Translations under genes and position numbers: made by a program | Shown: positions 1 to 12,156 of the stretch, in pieces | Position numbering within the stretch: position 1 is the stretch's first letter | Layout: every line of letters starts with the position of its first letter | The notes under the pieces: generated by a model | What the model saw: only the letters and a program-made list of their open reading frames with translations | Told to the model about the DNA's origin: nothing | The model's database searches: none | From: Ophioderma brevispina | Taxonomy: Eukaryota > Echinodermata > Ophiuroidea > Amphilepidida > Ophiodermatidae | Reading direction: 5' to 3' | Assembly: GCA_023653785.1 (NCBI GenBank) | Contig: JAMKCH010007161.1 | Span: 1 to 64,000 of the forward strand | DNA: 64,000 bases

Positions 1-1700
1 TGTCTTGGTCTTGCTTCCTGCCGTGTGCGACGGGATCTTGTGCTTTCCCCATAGTACCCTCGGGGTCCTGGGCACGTTCGGTTGCTCTGCTCTGTCGTAC
101 GACCTGGGAGCTCTTGACATGTGGTCGGCCCCCTTCCGACTGGATGTTTATCCCTCCTTTGAGTCTGTGACTTAATCTTTTTAGTCGGTCGGGAGCTTCT
201 CCCGGGCGGGAATGTCTCTGTGGGGCGAAACCCCGTTGTGAGTCAGTCTTCCAAGTCTGACGTCTCGAGTTTGGTTGTTGAGTTGATTACTCCTTTTTCT
301 CGAGCCGTTGGTGATCATTATTCGGTATCTTGGCCGTTGGGGTCTCACCTCTCCGTTGGCTCTCTTCACTCTCTACTCCGCGGGGGATTTTGTGCCGGGA
401 GGAAAGCCCCCCCGAGCCGCTGTGCTGTCCACGGGCCTCTTCTTGGGGGCAGACCTTTTTCCCATTTAAAAGAGCCGGTGTTCGGCTAAGTGCTTCTTGT
501 TTTGCCTCCTGTATACCTTTTGCGTTTGGTTCCAAATTCCGCATGTTAGGTTCATTCGGTCCTTCACGACTTGTCAACCCTGCTCTCTGCTGACCGTCGC
601 ACTGGTTTGCTTCTGCTCGGGCTTGCCCCGAGCAGTTAGTGAGCTCTCTGCTCGGGTCGCCTTTCGGGTCCGACTCGTGTTTCTACAGAGCTAACCTCTG
701 TGTTCTCCCCTCTGTAGACTTCTCGGTGGTTACCCACTTTGTCTACCCTTCGGGCCAGAATTGACGCTGCCCGATCTGGGGGAGTGCTAGTTTATATGAT
801 CTAGCCTTTTACTGCTTCTTCGGTTGCCCGTCTCTGGTGGCCGCCTCCATTTTGCGAGGTTCTGCCTCGTTCTTTCCTCGTGGTTCTGTCTCCCTCCGAG
901 TCGAGGCCTGAATCGCCCTCCCCTCTCCTGTCTGTGACAGCCTGAGGTGGGATTTTTCGCTTATTTGAGGCTTTGTTTAGCTGTCTCCGAGCGTCCGTTG
1001 TTCGGCTCTTTCGGTCGGCTAGCTCAGCCTCCCACAGCTAAGGTTGTTTGGTTCGTCCTTCGGTAACGTTGGCTCGTGCCATTGACTTCTGGTAAGGCAT
1101 CTGTTCCGAAAGCTAGCTCCCTCTTTGGGATCTGGGTTATCGGCGAGTCACTTTGCGAAGCCCCCAATTATCCTTCGGGTGCGGCATCGCTCTAGTTCTC
1201 GCCTTATTACTCTTTTCGGGTCCTTTTCCCAGCTGAATTAGCTCGGATAATTTCCCTTCTTCCTGTACTTCTTCTTCCGGGTCAGGGTTGGACTTATTTC
1301 TCAGCCCTTCACGGGGCTGGGGCCTTTGCCTTCATCGGTCTCTCAACCTTTATCGCCCCCGGGTCTCTCCCCTTTGGGTTTATCTGTGGTGTTCTGATCT
1401 GTGTCCCCTCTTCTAGGGGCCGCTCCTTGTTTTTTGGGGTTAGGCTTCTTGCCCCGCGCTTTACGCGGGTCCGCCTTGCGCTTCTCTGGTTCCCTCCCTT
1501 GTTTGCAAGGCTGTGAGGCCTTGTTATCCGCCTTTGCCGCGGGGTGTTCTGGCCCTTTTTCTAGGCCTCTGCGCATTCCAGTCTCCTTCAGAGTTCTTCC
1601 TCTCGCCTATCCCTTAGCTTGGTTTTTGCTCTGGCAGGGATTCTCGGCTCTGGCCTTCTCCAAAAACTTTGGGCTAGGTCATTTAAACACATTATAAAGT
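1..1700 (-). mobile_element. GC-rich remnant with gag-like charged frames (family not recognised)
   Basis: Read on the minus strand, this block gives a mosaic of short open frames rich in Lys, Arg, Glu, Pro and Gly, for example 1343-1576 (77 aa, very basic, many KP/RK pairs) and 287-577 (96 aa). Peptides of the same character continue in shifting frames between them, for example around 1190-1300 and 840-1000, so a longer charged protein seems to have been broken by small indels. The block is clearly richer in G+C than the DNA after 1700. Charged, low-hydrophobicity frames of this kind are typical of retroelement gag-like ORF1 products. I see no RT or zinc knuckle, so the family is open. The element may continue left of the window. 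The assignment is inference. Confidence 0.35.
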
Positions 1701-1973
1701 CTAAGGTCCTGTTACTCACCCGTGGTGTACTCCCTGGTTAGTGAGTTTTTTGCTTCTTGACTTTTGAATCTAGATGCCATGTGTTTGTCGTGTGCTCTGG
1801 CGTTTTTGTTCAGCTTTGACTGCATCCTATCGCCTCTCTCTGAATATCATGCTCCACCTCCGACGAGGTGTGCTAGTTGGGTGTTGATTGAAATTATTGC
1901 ATTCAACGGTGGTTAAATGCATCATTTTCAGTCAACTTGGTGTAAATGAAATCGTTCAGTGTAATGATGATTC

Positions 1974-2292
1974 CAAAACACATTATGTTTTATAAATCAT
2001 CTAACTGAAGCCTGATTTTCCTTTTCAATGTTGACTATCCCGCTTCCAGGCCTGCCCCACAGCCTGATATGGGAGGTGTGTGCGTCCGTGTGTGCTATGG
2101 GCCAAAACGAATTGGGGAAGAGTGATGTCGACAGGGTGTGACCTGGGTTCACTGGTCGATCCATTCTCTCTTTTAGGGGTGCTAAATGGTATTATTGGCA
2201 TTTCACTCTCAGAAGAATGCATATATTTCAGTCAACATTGAAATGAATCAGGCCTTCAGTTAAATGATTTATAAAACATAATGTGTTTTTTG
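1974..2292. mobile_element. Foldback / MITE-like element with ~63-bp inverted arms
   Basis: The arm at 1974-2036 (contains ACACATTATGTTTTATAAAT) is the reverse complement of 2230-2292 with only a few mismatches and one-base gaps. The arms enclose about 190 bp of unrelated DNA with no significant ORF. Just outside and inside, a second similarity runs in direct orientation: TTTCAGTCAAC occurs near 1927 and again near 2227. This suggests that two related copies, or a rearranged one, lie here. Long arms with a short non-coding core fit a non-autonomous foldback element. No clear target-site duplication was found. Confidence 0.6.
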
Positions 2293-4049
2293 AATAATTT
2301 GTAATAGGGTGAAAACAAACATTTTTGTGCCGATTCTAAAAGAAATCAGTTACCGAGAACAGCCCTAGCCTTGAACATCACCCTTGATATTTGTTTGGAA
2401 CAATCATTGTGAAACAGAAAATGGCATCAACACATGAAAGTGTAACCACCTGTAATCAAAAGGAAAAAAGGTCTGAAATATTGAAAAAGAAAAACTGAAA
2501 GAATGTTGGAACAGGATACATGTTTGAACTGCTGTAGATATGATGAATCAAGAATCTGCAGTGAATAATATCCCTATTTTTTCTGGACACTGATTTTCCT
2601 CGCTGAACGCTGTTCAGTTCAAGGTGAATCCGTGGACAGAGCAGAAAACCGACTACTTGATTCAAACGACTGGTAGCTCGCTCCTATACCTAACCGATGT
2701 GAATGATCTTTGCATGTAAATTAAGATAATGACCCAGCTTTTAGATGATACCAAATATGTGAACAATATTACTTAAAAATTCCAAATGTCAGACACGATC
2801 AGGGTCAAGTTTTTTTTGACTCACCCTGTAAATCCAATTACTATAATTATACAGTGTTGACAGATATATATGAGTTAAAGATACTACACAACCAAAAATT
2901 GCCTTTAAAAGGCATACTTATGTGATTCGGTACACCCAAAAGTTTACACAGGTAACCGTTTTACATCAATGTTCCATAACACACAGCCCTGCCATGGAAT
3001 ATCTTATATGAAATCCCAACGAGAGTTGATCAAAGGGGACTTCTACTGGAAGCCTGCAGTTTAAAACAAAAGATAATCAAAAAAGAAAAAATACAAATTT
3101 TTAGCATTTGGTACTATGCTGATGACAAATACTCCTCGTATATAGTTTATTGTCCCAGTCTTCGGAACTGGTAATTATTTATTGTTTATTTCATATATAT
3201 TCTATTCAAAAATTTGAATCAGTTTTCAATGCGGTCTATCGTGCTTTTCTCACAGGCATATAAGGACTTCCTTTCCAGAACAACCTTCTGGTCGTCTAGG
3301 CAGCCAGAATAATGGCCAATCTTTGCATCTTCTTGGCATCCGATGAGGTTAGTGTGATGTTTAAATATTAGGAAAAAAATAAGGTGATTACATATTGTCA
3401 TACCCCCCCCCAGCATTGAAAGGCGCTTGCCGGATTGGATCTACTAGAGTCAGTACGTGGTTGCTATCGCTTGGAACATTTCCATGGACGGCACAGCTCC
3501 CAGAAGTTGCTTACGTCAACTCAATGCATTTGGCCGCTTGGGCAAAGCAGCAGCCCGAGCAACAGGGAGATCGATTTATTGGGTTGACGCTTTGCCGCTT
3601 GGGACACAGCGAGCGATTCTGACATGATTGCGTTTGTGAGGTAAATTCCATCATCAAAGTGGCAGCGGCATGACACTATTTAATCGCCTTTATATTTTTT
3701 TGCTTGAGGAACCACACTTGATGTGGGGAAAAAATTTTTTTTTAAGGCATTTATGATAAGGAACATTATTATTAGTTCGCTGTTAAGTCGCTGGGGGATT
3801 CCCATGGTCATATTTTTCCATGTCTGTTTAGATGCCCTACATTTGCGGTTAAGTTTATGCATCTGTAGATTCTGGTAAAAGTGGCACACTTGTGGACTAA
3901 ACTGGTAATATGCCGTGAAGACACCATGATGTTTTAGTATATGAGTCTCGCATATTGTGGTTATCCAACGGCCCTCTGGCCACAAGGTATGAATATGATC
4001 TGTAGACCGTGAAGTACGCTGAACAGTAGCATAAGGGGTAATGGGCATT
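2293..4049. other. Non-coding interval, no gene recognised
   Basis: Mostly AT-rich DNA with homopolymers. A GC-richer patch at about 3410-3640 has a 75-codon open frame (3395-3622, plus strand) without a recognisable domain. Its neighbouring frame is also partly open, so it may be a repeat fragment rather than an exon. The 122-codon minus-strand frame at 3680-4048 shows no motif. Confidence 0.4.
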
Positions 4050-4183
4050 TAGTCACCCTTGGTCACTTAGTGACCCCACTAATTTAAGGCAGACTTTTAC
4101 TGACTAAAGTGCAGAATTCTGTACTTTATTCTGTATAAGTCTGCTGGAATTCTTCAGAGTAACTAATGGACCTAGGGTCACTA
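4050..4183. repeat. Diverged palindromic hairpin element (relative of 13800-13959)
   Basis: The left half (TAGTCACCCTTGGTCACTTA onward) matches the reverse complement of the right half, which ends AGGGTCACTA, at roughly 70-80 %. The core AGACTT...TAAAGTGCA...TTTATTC.GTA...AAGTCTGCTGGAATTC is shared with the much better preserved palindrome at 13800-13959. This copy keeps AAGTCTGCT in its right arm, which the later copy lacks. Confidence 0.6.
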
Positions 4184-4449
4184 AACCGCTATTCCGGCAA
4201 TGAAAGTGTTCAGATATAGGAAATACCTATTTTTACGTCTATCTCACGCAGGCCCAGGGGGGGGACTTAACGGTAATGCTTTAGGTTGTGGTGGGACTCT
4301 AACTCTGTGTTGCTTGAACAAACATAAACACATGAGACAACAAAAGGTAAATGATATACGTGACCAAGATATAAGTTTCACAACACAAATAAACAAAACT
4401 AACGAAAACTATGTTATACAGCACACGTCTAAAACCAAAAAGTGACCAC

Positions 4450-4968
4450 CACGCTGAGTCGCGCACGTACACCTCTTCGAACGTGAGCTGCGCCCTCCCG
4501 AACCGCAATGCAGTATGAGATTAACCAATCGGGAGAGGGCACCCAAAAGTGCATTCAAGCAGAGCCTAAATTGGCGGATGCAAAATTCGTAACCCTATCT
4601 GTAATCTGTTGTGCGAAAATGCGTCGACTTCCGCCCAGTTGTTGTGAACCACAAATGCGTCGCATTTACATACTCGGAAAACAGAAATATGGGGACAATT
4701 AATCGCAATTTTAACAACGCAATTTGAACAAAGAAGGGAGGAATTCAAGCACCCTAAAATCAGGTAAGATCGAAAAACGTAATGATTCACGAAATGTGCG
4801 CCTGAGGTGACTGTACAAAAAAAACACCTGGTCATCGGGGCAGAAGGGTCAAGGTCAATGTTTCGGTAGTCCAAGGTCAGAAAGTCAGGGATCAAGCTTA
4901 CTCTACAGAAAAAAGAGATAATGACCCAAAAAGGTGGGGAGGTCACCCGTAGGATAGGGCCATTCACT
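4450..4968 (+). repeat. ~520-bp dispersed repeat, copy 1
   Basis: Aligns along its whole length in the same orientation with 14117-14651, at an estimated 85-90 %, with mostly single-base indels. Shared landmarks in order are CACGTACAC.TCTTCGAAC, a CCAAT-box-like AACCAATCGGGAGAGGGCAC, AAATGCGTCG, CATACTCGGAAAACAGAAAT, a consensus-like splice donor CAGGTAAGAT and CACCTGGTCA. No frame is open across both copies, so it is not an evident coding exon. A palindrome of one family lies upstream of both copies. It could be a transposon fragment or a duplicated promoter-like segment. Confidence 0.7.
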
Positions 4969-5879
4969 CTCCCCACTCATGAAAAATAGATTTGTCCTCA
5001 AATCTTACCAAATTTTTTCCTGATATGAAATTATTTAATCATTTGAATTGATGAAGTACACACAATGCAGGAATGTGAAATTTTGGTAAAATTATAAACA
5101 AATTCAAATGGCCCAAAGCATCAAGGCGATCAGATTTTTCGTTTAACCAAAATTTTTGAAACCCCCCAGGGGCGGGTCATAACCGTAGTGAGCAATTTAC
5201 TTTGATTTCTTTCGAGCAATGCTACAATATAACAATTAAAAACATGGTACAAAAAAAAGAATCAATTGGTAGCTCACACAGTGGCCAAATTATAATTTTT
5301 TATGCAAAGTGCTAAAGAGAATTGACTCTCAATTGTAGTTACAATTTCAGATTTGTCACATTTCCAAATCAGAAAAATACACAAGCAAAAATACAAGGAA
5401 TAATGCCTTGGTGCCTCAAAAATGGTGATTTGAATTTAATTTTCCTTACTCTTACGCCTAAAATCAACCTAAAATTTTAAAAGGCCTAGTGTTGAGTTCT
5501 GTCTGTCAGCGGTGCCTAAAGAAGTTTTTTGAGCAAATGCAAAACTCGATGGCTGTTGTACGAAAATTTACACTACAGAAAACTAAGCAATTAAATTCAA
5601 TTTGGCAAAAATTTAAAGATGGGCCTAGGCTAGGCTAGGCCATAGGGAATGGAAGAAAGGACAAACAGCCGGGCCTACGGGGCATCCCTAAAACAATTCA
5701 AAAATATGTTATCCAAGAAACCTACAAGGAGCGAGTTACACTTACTCTACAAATAAAGTTAATTTAAGATTACTTTACAACTTTAATTTATTACAAAGAT
5801 GCGGGATGGACGAAGGGTATGGATCGGGATGCAACGGATGATGGGTAACTGGTAGAACAAGAACAAAGGGCAAATTAAA
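4969..5879. other. AT-rich non-coding interval
   Basis: No supported gene. A small simple repeat of GGCCTAGGCTA units lies near 5625-5642. Stop codons are dense in all frames. Confidence 0.4.
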
Positions 5880-6745
5880 AGTAGACAAACAAAATCAAAA
5901 GTCACTTGCAAAAGATGAAAAAAGTCCAAGTTCGAGAAGAAGTAGATGATGGGGGTGTGATGGTGATATGTCCTCTCCTTTGCGTAGTGGCAGGCTGCTC
6001 CATCTGGAAACACAATTTCTCTAAGTTCTAACGCCGACCCCTACCACTGCAGAAGTTTCTCCAGATTGATTTTTCTGTGCTATGCTTACTCCCAGTAGTC
6101 GGGCTAGTTTCAGTGCTGAAGAACAATTTGTGACTGGATTTCATTTCGTGCTTGCAGCTGGTTCTTCTAGGTCTTCGCTGTGCGTCGTCATGAAGTCCAA
6201 GTCCTCTGGCCCTGGAGCGAAGTTCTCTTTGATGCTCTCCCAACGGCCAGTGTCTGGGGTGCTGGGTCAGTAGATGCTTCAGCTGGTCTAGGGTCCTCTG
6301 GTTGGGATAGAGCAGGGGCAGGAGTAGTAGCCTGGTCTGATGAGGGCTGAGGTTGCACGGGGGCTGGCTGTCCATATAATCAGTTTGCACAGGTAACTGT
6401 CCTGTTTGGTGCATCCTGGAATTCTGCATCATCATTGACATGGTGACAGTTATCTTTGGAATCTTAAATCCAGGCTGCACCTGAGGTAGACATCAGTTTC
6501 ACGTAGGCCTTAGTTGCAGTCTTGCAACTATTGCATTGAGCTTGGTGAAATGTCGGTGGAAGTCCTTTCTCACGTGGTACTTGCCGTGTTTCTGCTGCCC
6601 AGGTCTGAACTGGCAGACTTGCTTTATGTTTAGCAGGAAAATTGCCGCAGGAACGATTCTTTGTCATAAACCTCTTCACATCTTGCAGGTGAACTGTTGA
6701 GTGATCCTTGCTGCATCTGAAGACATTTGCAATTTTGCACAAAAA
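5880..6745 (-). pseudogene. Frame-shifted coding-like DNA, product not recognised
   Basis: On the minus strand three frames take turns in looking like protein. First comes a 92-codon piece at 6464-6742 with several Cys/His/Lys, then a Pro/Gln/Ala-rich acidic stretch (about 6140-6360), then a Ser/Thr-rich tail (about 5890-6010). Conceptually chaining them needs at least three frame changes and crosses internal stops. The composition (acidic, Pro-rich, then basic and Ser-rich) resembles a disordered nuclear or gag-like protein, but no catalytic motif is visible. It could be a decayed transposon ORF, a retrocopy, or an expressed gene with base-call indels. The frames listed by simple ORF calling are fragments of it. 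Confidence 0.35.
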
Positions 6746-9700
6746 ATATTGGACTCATTGACTGCACACCCAGAAATGCCCTCGCGGGCGCCGGCGCAGT
6801 TTATATACCGGCACCCCCGGGGGGATCAGTCTTCATAAAAGGGGTATCATCAGTGTCCAAGAATCCACGTAAAAGGGTTAGTTGGGTTAGTGTTTTCAGG
6901 ATCAGGCACGTACGTATCGTAACGTGAAACGGAGTCTAAAAATCACCAAAATAAAGAAAAAGGGTTATATTTCTAAATGAGGATTTACGTATTTAGGGTC
7001 ATATTCATTTCAGCATAAAAAAAAACTTAAAAAGTGTCCGGAAGTCAGTATTTGCCTTCAAACCTATGCTTTCAATCCCTAAATTTCCAAAATTTTCGCG
7101 CTACGCGCGGGTTGGGTGTAAGGTAAAGAAAACCATACACATGATTTTAGTTAAAGGAAACACCCCTTATTAGTTTGAGATTGAGAAAATGCGACTCCTT
7201 AGTGATGCTATAGTTCTATATCACTTACACATGAAACGGACAATGTTTTTTTAAGAATGAAAACTCATATTTATTTAAATGTCAGTCCAATTTCTAGGGT
7301 TATAATTGTCTTAAAATAACTTTTGTGACATAATTTTGGTTTTGCATAATTGATTTCAGCAATGTTCAAGAAAATGCCGATTTATCGCTGCGCGCTGCAA
7401 ATGCAAATAAGTGCTGAAAATTTAACGTTATCTTAATGCCAAATCGCCCCGGATTCCTTCACACCATAGGAAATTTCCTTGACAACTAAATACCTCAAGG
7501 TTTCTGCGACCCCAGCTCTTGCTGCTTACGAACTCTCATGAACACCTTAATTTTCTGATTAGTTCTTCAAAAAATCCTTAATGCAGCACTTATTTTAATG
7601 TTTTTTATACCGTCGATCATTGGCCTATTGCATTTTAAAGTTAACCACTTCAAATGATAAAAAGTTTTTAATCAAATTGCATGGAAAAGGTTATTCGGAA
7701 AGCAAACATATGGTTGGCATGGGTTCGCGCTTCATAGAGCGAGAGAATCTGGCTCCCCTTTCCCTCCTTTCCCCAGAGAGAATACACCAAGCTCAGACAA
7801 GCCGCTCTGGTGTCCAAAAGAATATATTTGTATTTGTTTTTACGTATAAAGGTGGTAATAATAGCATCAATTATTGATTAGGGTATGGAGAAAGACCCCA
7901 TTACTTGTTAGGGTTATGCAAATTGCGGCTGAATGATACTTGATTAGGGGCACAAATTCCATCAAGTAATTGTTTACGGTAGCTAATTGCGCTGCAGATA
8001 CGCGTTTAGGGGTGAAAATTCAGCTTCGAAAACGTTTTTGGGGTGCTTTTTGTGATTGTCTTGGACACGGATGCTACCCCCCTTGTCAATTGAGAAGTGG
8101 CCCCCCCGGGCCGGCACCAAGAACGGATTGCAACACCCTGGGAAAACGGCTGGAAGCTTACCAGAACTGCTTTGCCTATGACCTGAGACAATATGGCAAT
8201 ATTTTGTTTCTAAGTAAGCTTATTGGTAGTTTATACAAAATATTAGCCTATAGCAACGACACTTACAGTGTCTATGCATCCTGTCTATATTCTGATGAGA
8301 TATAATGCCAAGTCTTAGCAAGGAATTTGGAAGAAAACCATGACAAATCGGCGACGCATTTTTGCGTCCCCGTCATGAAACATTGTGTGCAAAACATCTC
8401 GTCGATTAATGCCTTCAATATTTCCACTTAAGGCTGACGCATCCGAGTTTGAGTGTCAATATTTACTTAGCGTAAGTAAAATGCATAGTGAGACCCCCCA
8501 GTCATGACTCACACTCGCATTGTTTACAAATTATTCCCCTTCCAAGCGCGGACAGTTTTATGCCTTGATTTAGTATCAAACAGTCATGCGTGATTTCAGG
8601 AGCCTGTTATGACCATAACTTTAAATTGCTTTCTTCTTCCATTCCTCTTTCATAACTTTTTTTTTTTTTGATACAGTTATAACTGGAGATTTCCTGGATA
8701 AACTAACATTCTCTATGGATGACATCTAGAACATTGGGCCCTATGTTCTAAATGGCACTCGGCAATACCAAGCTTGATTTCCTGTTTATCCGCCAGCGCA
8801 CTCCCTACAACCTTCACACTAATCAAAGCATTCCCGATTTTTCTGAGATCGGGAGACCAATGAATAATCATTCTGTCCGTACGTATTTATCGGACAACAT
8901 TTTACCAGGATAGTTTGAACTTTCCCGCTTCCATTCTCCCGCATAATTTTGACTGAATAACATTCGAGTCACTAAGTTTGGTGTTTGTTTGGTTGTTTTT
9001 GAAACAAACTTCCACAGGGAAATTATTTTCACATCACGACAACTTCACTGCATTTAGTTGATACTACTCCGTTAATTGACAAAGTATAGCAATAATGTTT
9101 TCTCTACTAACTCAAAATGTGTATTTCATTTCATTCACTCCATAATTTCCCATCCAGACTTTTGATTTGTTTATTAATTATGGAGAACTTATTATTGACT
9201 TTTTTTAACTATAGGCCTAGACATCATCAGGCCCTCCCACTCCAGATGAAATCTGCATATTTCTTTGGCAGATTTCTGTTCCTAGTGCTTCTTCTCAACC
9301 CCCGTAGCCTTCACCTAGGTTCTATACAAGTAATTTTTGTATCTTTCTGGGTCGGGATTATGTAATGTGGCAAAAGTTTGGGCGAAGCATGTGTTCTCAT
9401 CGCATTCAGAGTTTGACGAGATTGTCGGGAACGCAATTGGCGTAGCATTTTGCTTTTCAGTCGTGCTCATGATCACGTGTCTGCCATCGGGCTCTTTTTC
9501 AAACTATGTTCGTCATGATCATCATGATGATTTCCTTGACCTTGTGAAATATCGTTATGATATATTGCTGCGTGACAGTATTAATGTAATTTTATAGGAC
9601 TTTAAAGTTGGATCCACAAACCTGTAGTGGAATTTCATCATGGTCGGATGTATTAGCGTGTTGCCTACCAGGACTTGTGTTTTTGCACAAAGTTTTCGCA

Positions 9701-11039
9701 ATGAGTTCTAACACACCCAATGTCACAGTTCATGATTCTAGGGTTTTGTCACAAATTTGCGATACCAGTTTTTCGCGTTTGGGGGTATGACCGTGGTCTC
9801 TCCTACAGCAACACGGTGACACTTAAAAATGACTATGTGATATTTCCTTGGTCAGTTTGACATTGGCCAGATAGAAAACTAGTCTCTTTGTTTCAGATTT
9901 AGGTTCAATTGGTATTTGTGTAGAGAAAATCAAATCCAAGAGTAACACCTTGTCCCTCAATATCTGCCCAATGATTCATGCTCTACTTTCACCGGGCCAT
10001 TGTCTGAAGCAAAAATCTCCTCTCCCTTGATTATGGAGGGGGGCCATTTGACAACTTTGAGGCATATCATTGTTACAGGATTGTCTGACATTTTAGTGCA
10101 GGCGTCAATTTGAGAGTGGACCACCTCATCAACGTCATCACCCTTCTTCACCTGGGCCAATTATTAATCACGTCAGGAATTTCACACTACTTAACTGCGT
10201 ACAAAAAACAAGTCACGGTTTTATCACTATATCTGCAAATTGTTAGTCCAGGCTTCACCCTTTGATTATTTCCAAAGGTGACGCTTCACGTTTGTCAATG
10301 GAGATCTGAAGCTTCACCACCGTCCACAATTACTGAAAATTCATAGTCAAGCTTAACTACTGTTTCATCATATTGCCTTGCTAGTTTAAGCTTCACCCAT
10401 GTTTCACCTCATATTAGATGTTGATGTATCAATGCTTATCTTTCACAACTTACTTCACCAATGTTCATTTTATTTGCAGACCAGACTACAATTATGATCA
10501 AATCCTGAATTCCACACTTCTTACACAAACAAACAAGTCAATCAGGTTTCAAAGATTAAGCAACATTATTATTTATTTTGTTTAATCCACTGTTCCTTCA
10601 GATTACATTTTTGTTGTTAAACAATAAAACAAAGATTATAATAGGCTATACAAAACTGTTTTAACTCAATCTTGTTTACTCTTGTTACCTGTTAAAAAAA
10701 CAAATCTATTGTTAAAACTGTCCTTGTTCCAGACAAGTTCGAGGTTTGCCATTGTCGCTTTGACATGGTGTGTAAAATAAATGTACACTAAAAATGATCA
10801 TGTTGCTTTTGCTCATCATTTTGGGGACAATACCCATGGATTTAAATTTAGTTTGTGTACAAATGTACATGCTTTACTACATGTTATACTCATACATGTA
10901 CAAAAACATGTTTTGGCGGGGGTTTACAAAGCTTTAAGGATTTTTTCCAAGAGTGAGTTCACTCTGGGGTCAAATTCAGAGAGTGCAAATCCAATTCCAA
11001 GAGGGAAAACATACAATCTTACAAGATTTGTGGTTTGCT
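6746..11039. other. Long non-coding interval, no gene recognised
   Basis: About 4.3 kb of mainly AT-rich sequence with short chance frames. Small items: a GC-rich patch at 6780-6830, an inverted repeat GACGCA-TTTT-TGCGTC near 8350, and a loose series of CTTCACC-type motifs at about 10250-10410. None of the ORFs, the largest being 111 codons at 7970-8305, shows a family signature. Confidence 0.4.
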
Positions 11040-11285
11040 GTGCGTGTCGTGTGGGTGCGAGCATGTGTGGGAGGTGTGTGTATGAATATGGTGTTGAGGT
11101 GTATGTGTGGTGTCTGTGTGATTTACAAGAGACAAGAGTTGAAAAATTACATCCAAAGATTTTGCGTTTTGCATTGTGTGGCGTGGGGTGGGTGGGTGGA
11201 GCGCGCATGTATGTTTGTATGTAGGGTATATGTATGTGTGTCGGGTGTGTGTGGGGAGTTTGTATATATGTGGTTATGGAATATG
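11040..11285. repeat. Degenerate (TG)n-rich simple sequence
   Basis: The plus strand is a run of interrupted TG/GTGTG, TATG and GGTG blocks. It opens frames on both strands (10781-11224 plus, 10924-11208 minus, 10953-11360 plus) because such DNA has few stops. Those frames are low-complexity artefacts, not genes. Confidence 0.7.
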
Positions 11286-11721
11286 TTTATGTGCAAGATG
11301 CACACACAAGAATTACTGATAGTTTCAATTGAATTGTTAGTCTTTTTTTGGCAAAAGTAGTCTCCTCAGGCTTGAAGTATAGGTATTATACTAAACAAAA
11401 AACATATTCACAACAATGCTGAATAATATTTGTTTTACCATTTAGATATTTGCAGCATCAAATAATATTTTTATTGGAAAGGTTTTAATAAGTGTAAGGG
11501 TGGACAGTACTACGCCGTTCACGGTATATGCAATACATAATTGGGTTAATCTTTCCCGGGGTAATCGGAGGTCCTGACGTTTGAAATAAAAAAATTACTT
11601 TTATTGCTGTTAACTATTCGCATGAAAAACAACGTAGCTATGATTAATTCCTTGGTTCCTAAAAGTGATGAGCTAATGATCAAGATTACCTTTGATGTTG
11701 CTGAAAAATGTATGTGTCTCT

Positions 11722-12156
11722 TTACGAGGGCCTCCTACTATAAGGTGTGTCTGATTCAATTATGGCTTTCCGAAGCAGTTTATTTTTCCCGAAGCCTTTT
11801 ATTTCGTAGGGTGTTGCAAAGTTGATTCCAGTATTCATTCGTTCAATTACCATCTTCTCTGGTTGAAAATAAACATTGGACACTGATTTAGCCGGGAAAA
11901 AATCATTAAAATGCTGTTCAAACTTCCCCATATTCATAATATTGAAGCTAAACCACAACAATCGGAACATCAATATGAAGGGGTCTTCCAGGATCAATCG
12001 GCAAACAAGAACGATCGAAATCGATCGAATGTGCGTTCGGTTAGAGCGCACACATAAAGCATATACGTCTCGATGATTGACAATTTTTACATCAAGTCCA
12101 GGTTTCACAACTGCTCGTTCAAGATCAGTGACGCTTAACGCAAATAATAACACCAA
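11722..12156 (-). CDS. 144-codon open frame, unrecognised
   Basis: Open for 144 codons in AT-rich DNA. It begins at a TTG rather than an ATG, so the listed start has no support. The middle part (about residues 45-75) is hydrophobic and the C-terminal part is mixed and charged. I see no motif, splice signal or paralogue in the window. A frame of this length can occur by chance in 64 kb, so treat it as a candidate exon only. Confidence 0.15.
   Translation of the reverse strand: MVLLFALSVTDLERAVVKPGLDVKIVNHRDVYALCVRSNRTHIRSISIVLVCRLILEDPFILMFRLLWFSFNIMNMGKFEQHFNDFFPAKSVSNVYFQPEKMVIERMNTGINFATPYEIKGFGKNKLLRKAIIESDTPYSRRPS

Noticed and set aside
9000..10200. Small ORFs of 60-86 codons as genes
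   Set aside because: Short, mutually overlapping or isolated, without domains.
10781..11360. Three overlapping ORFs of 94-147 codons
   Set aside because: All arise from TG-rich simple sequence on both strands.
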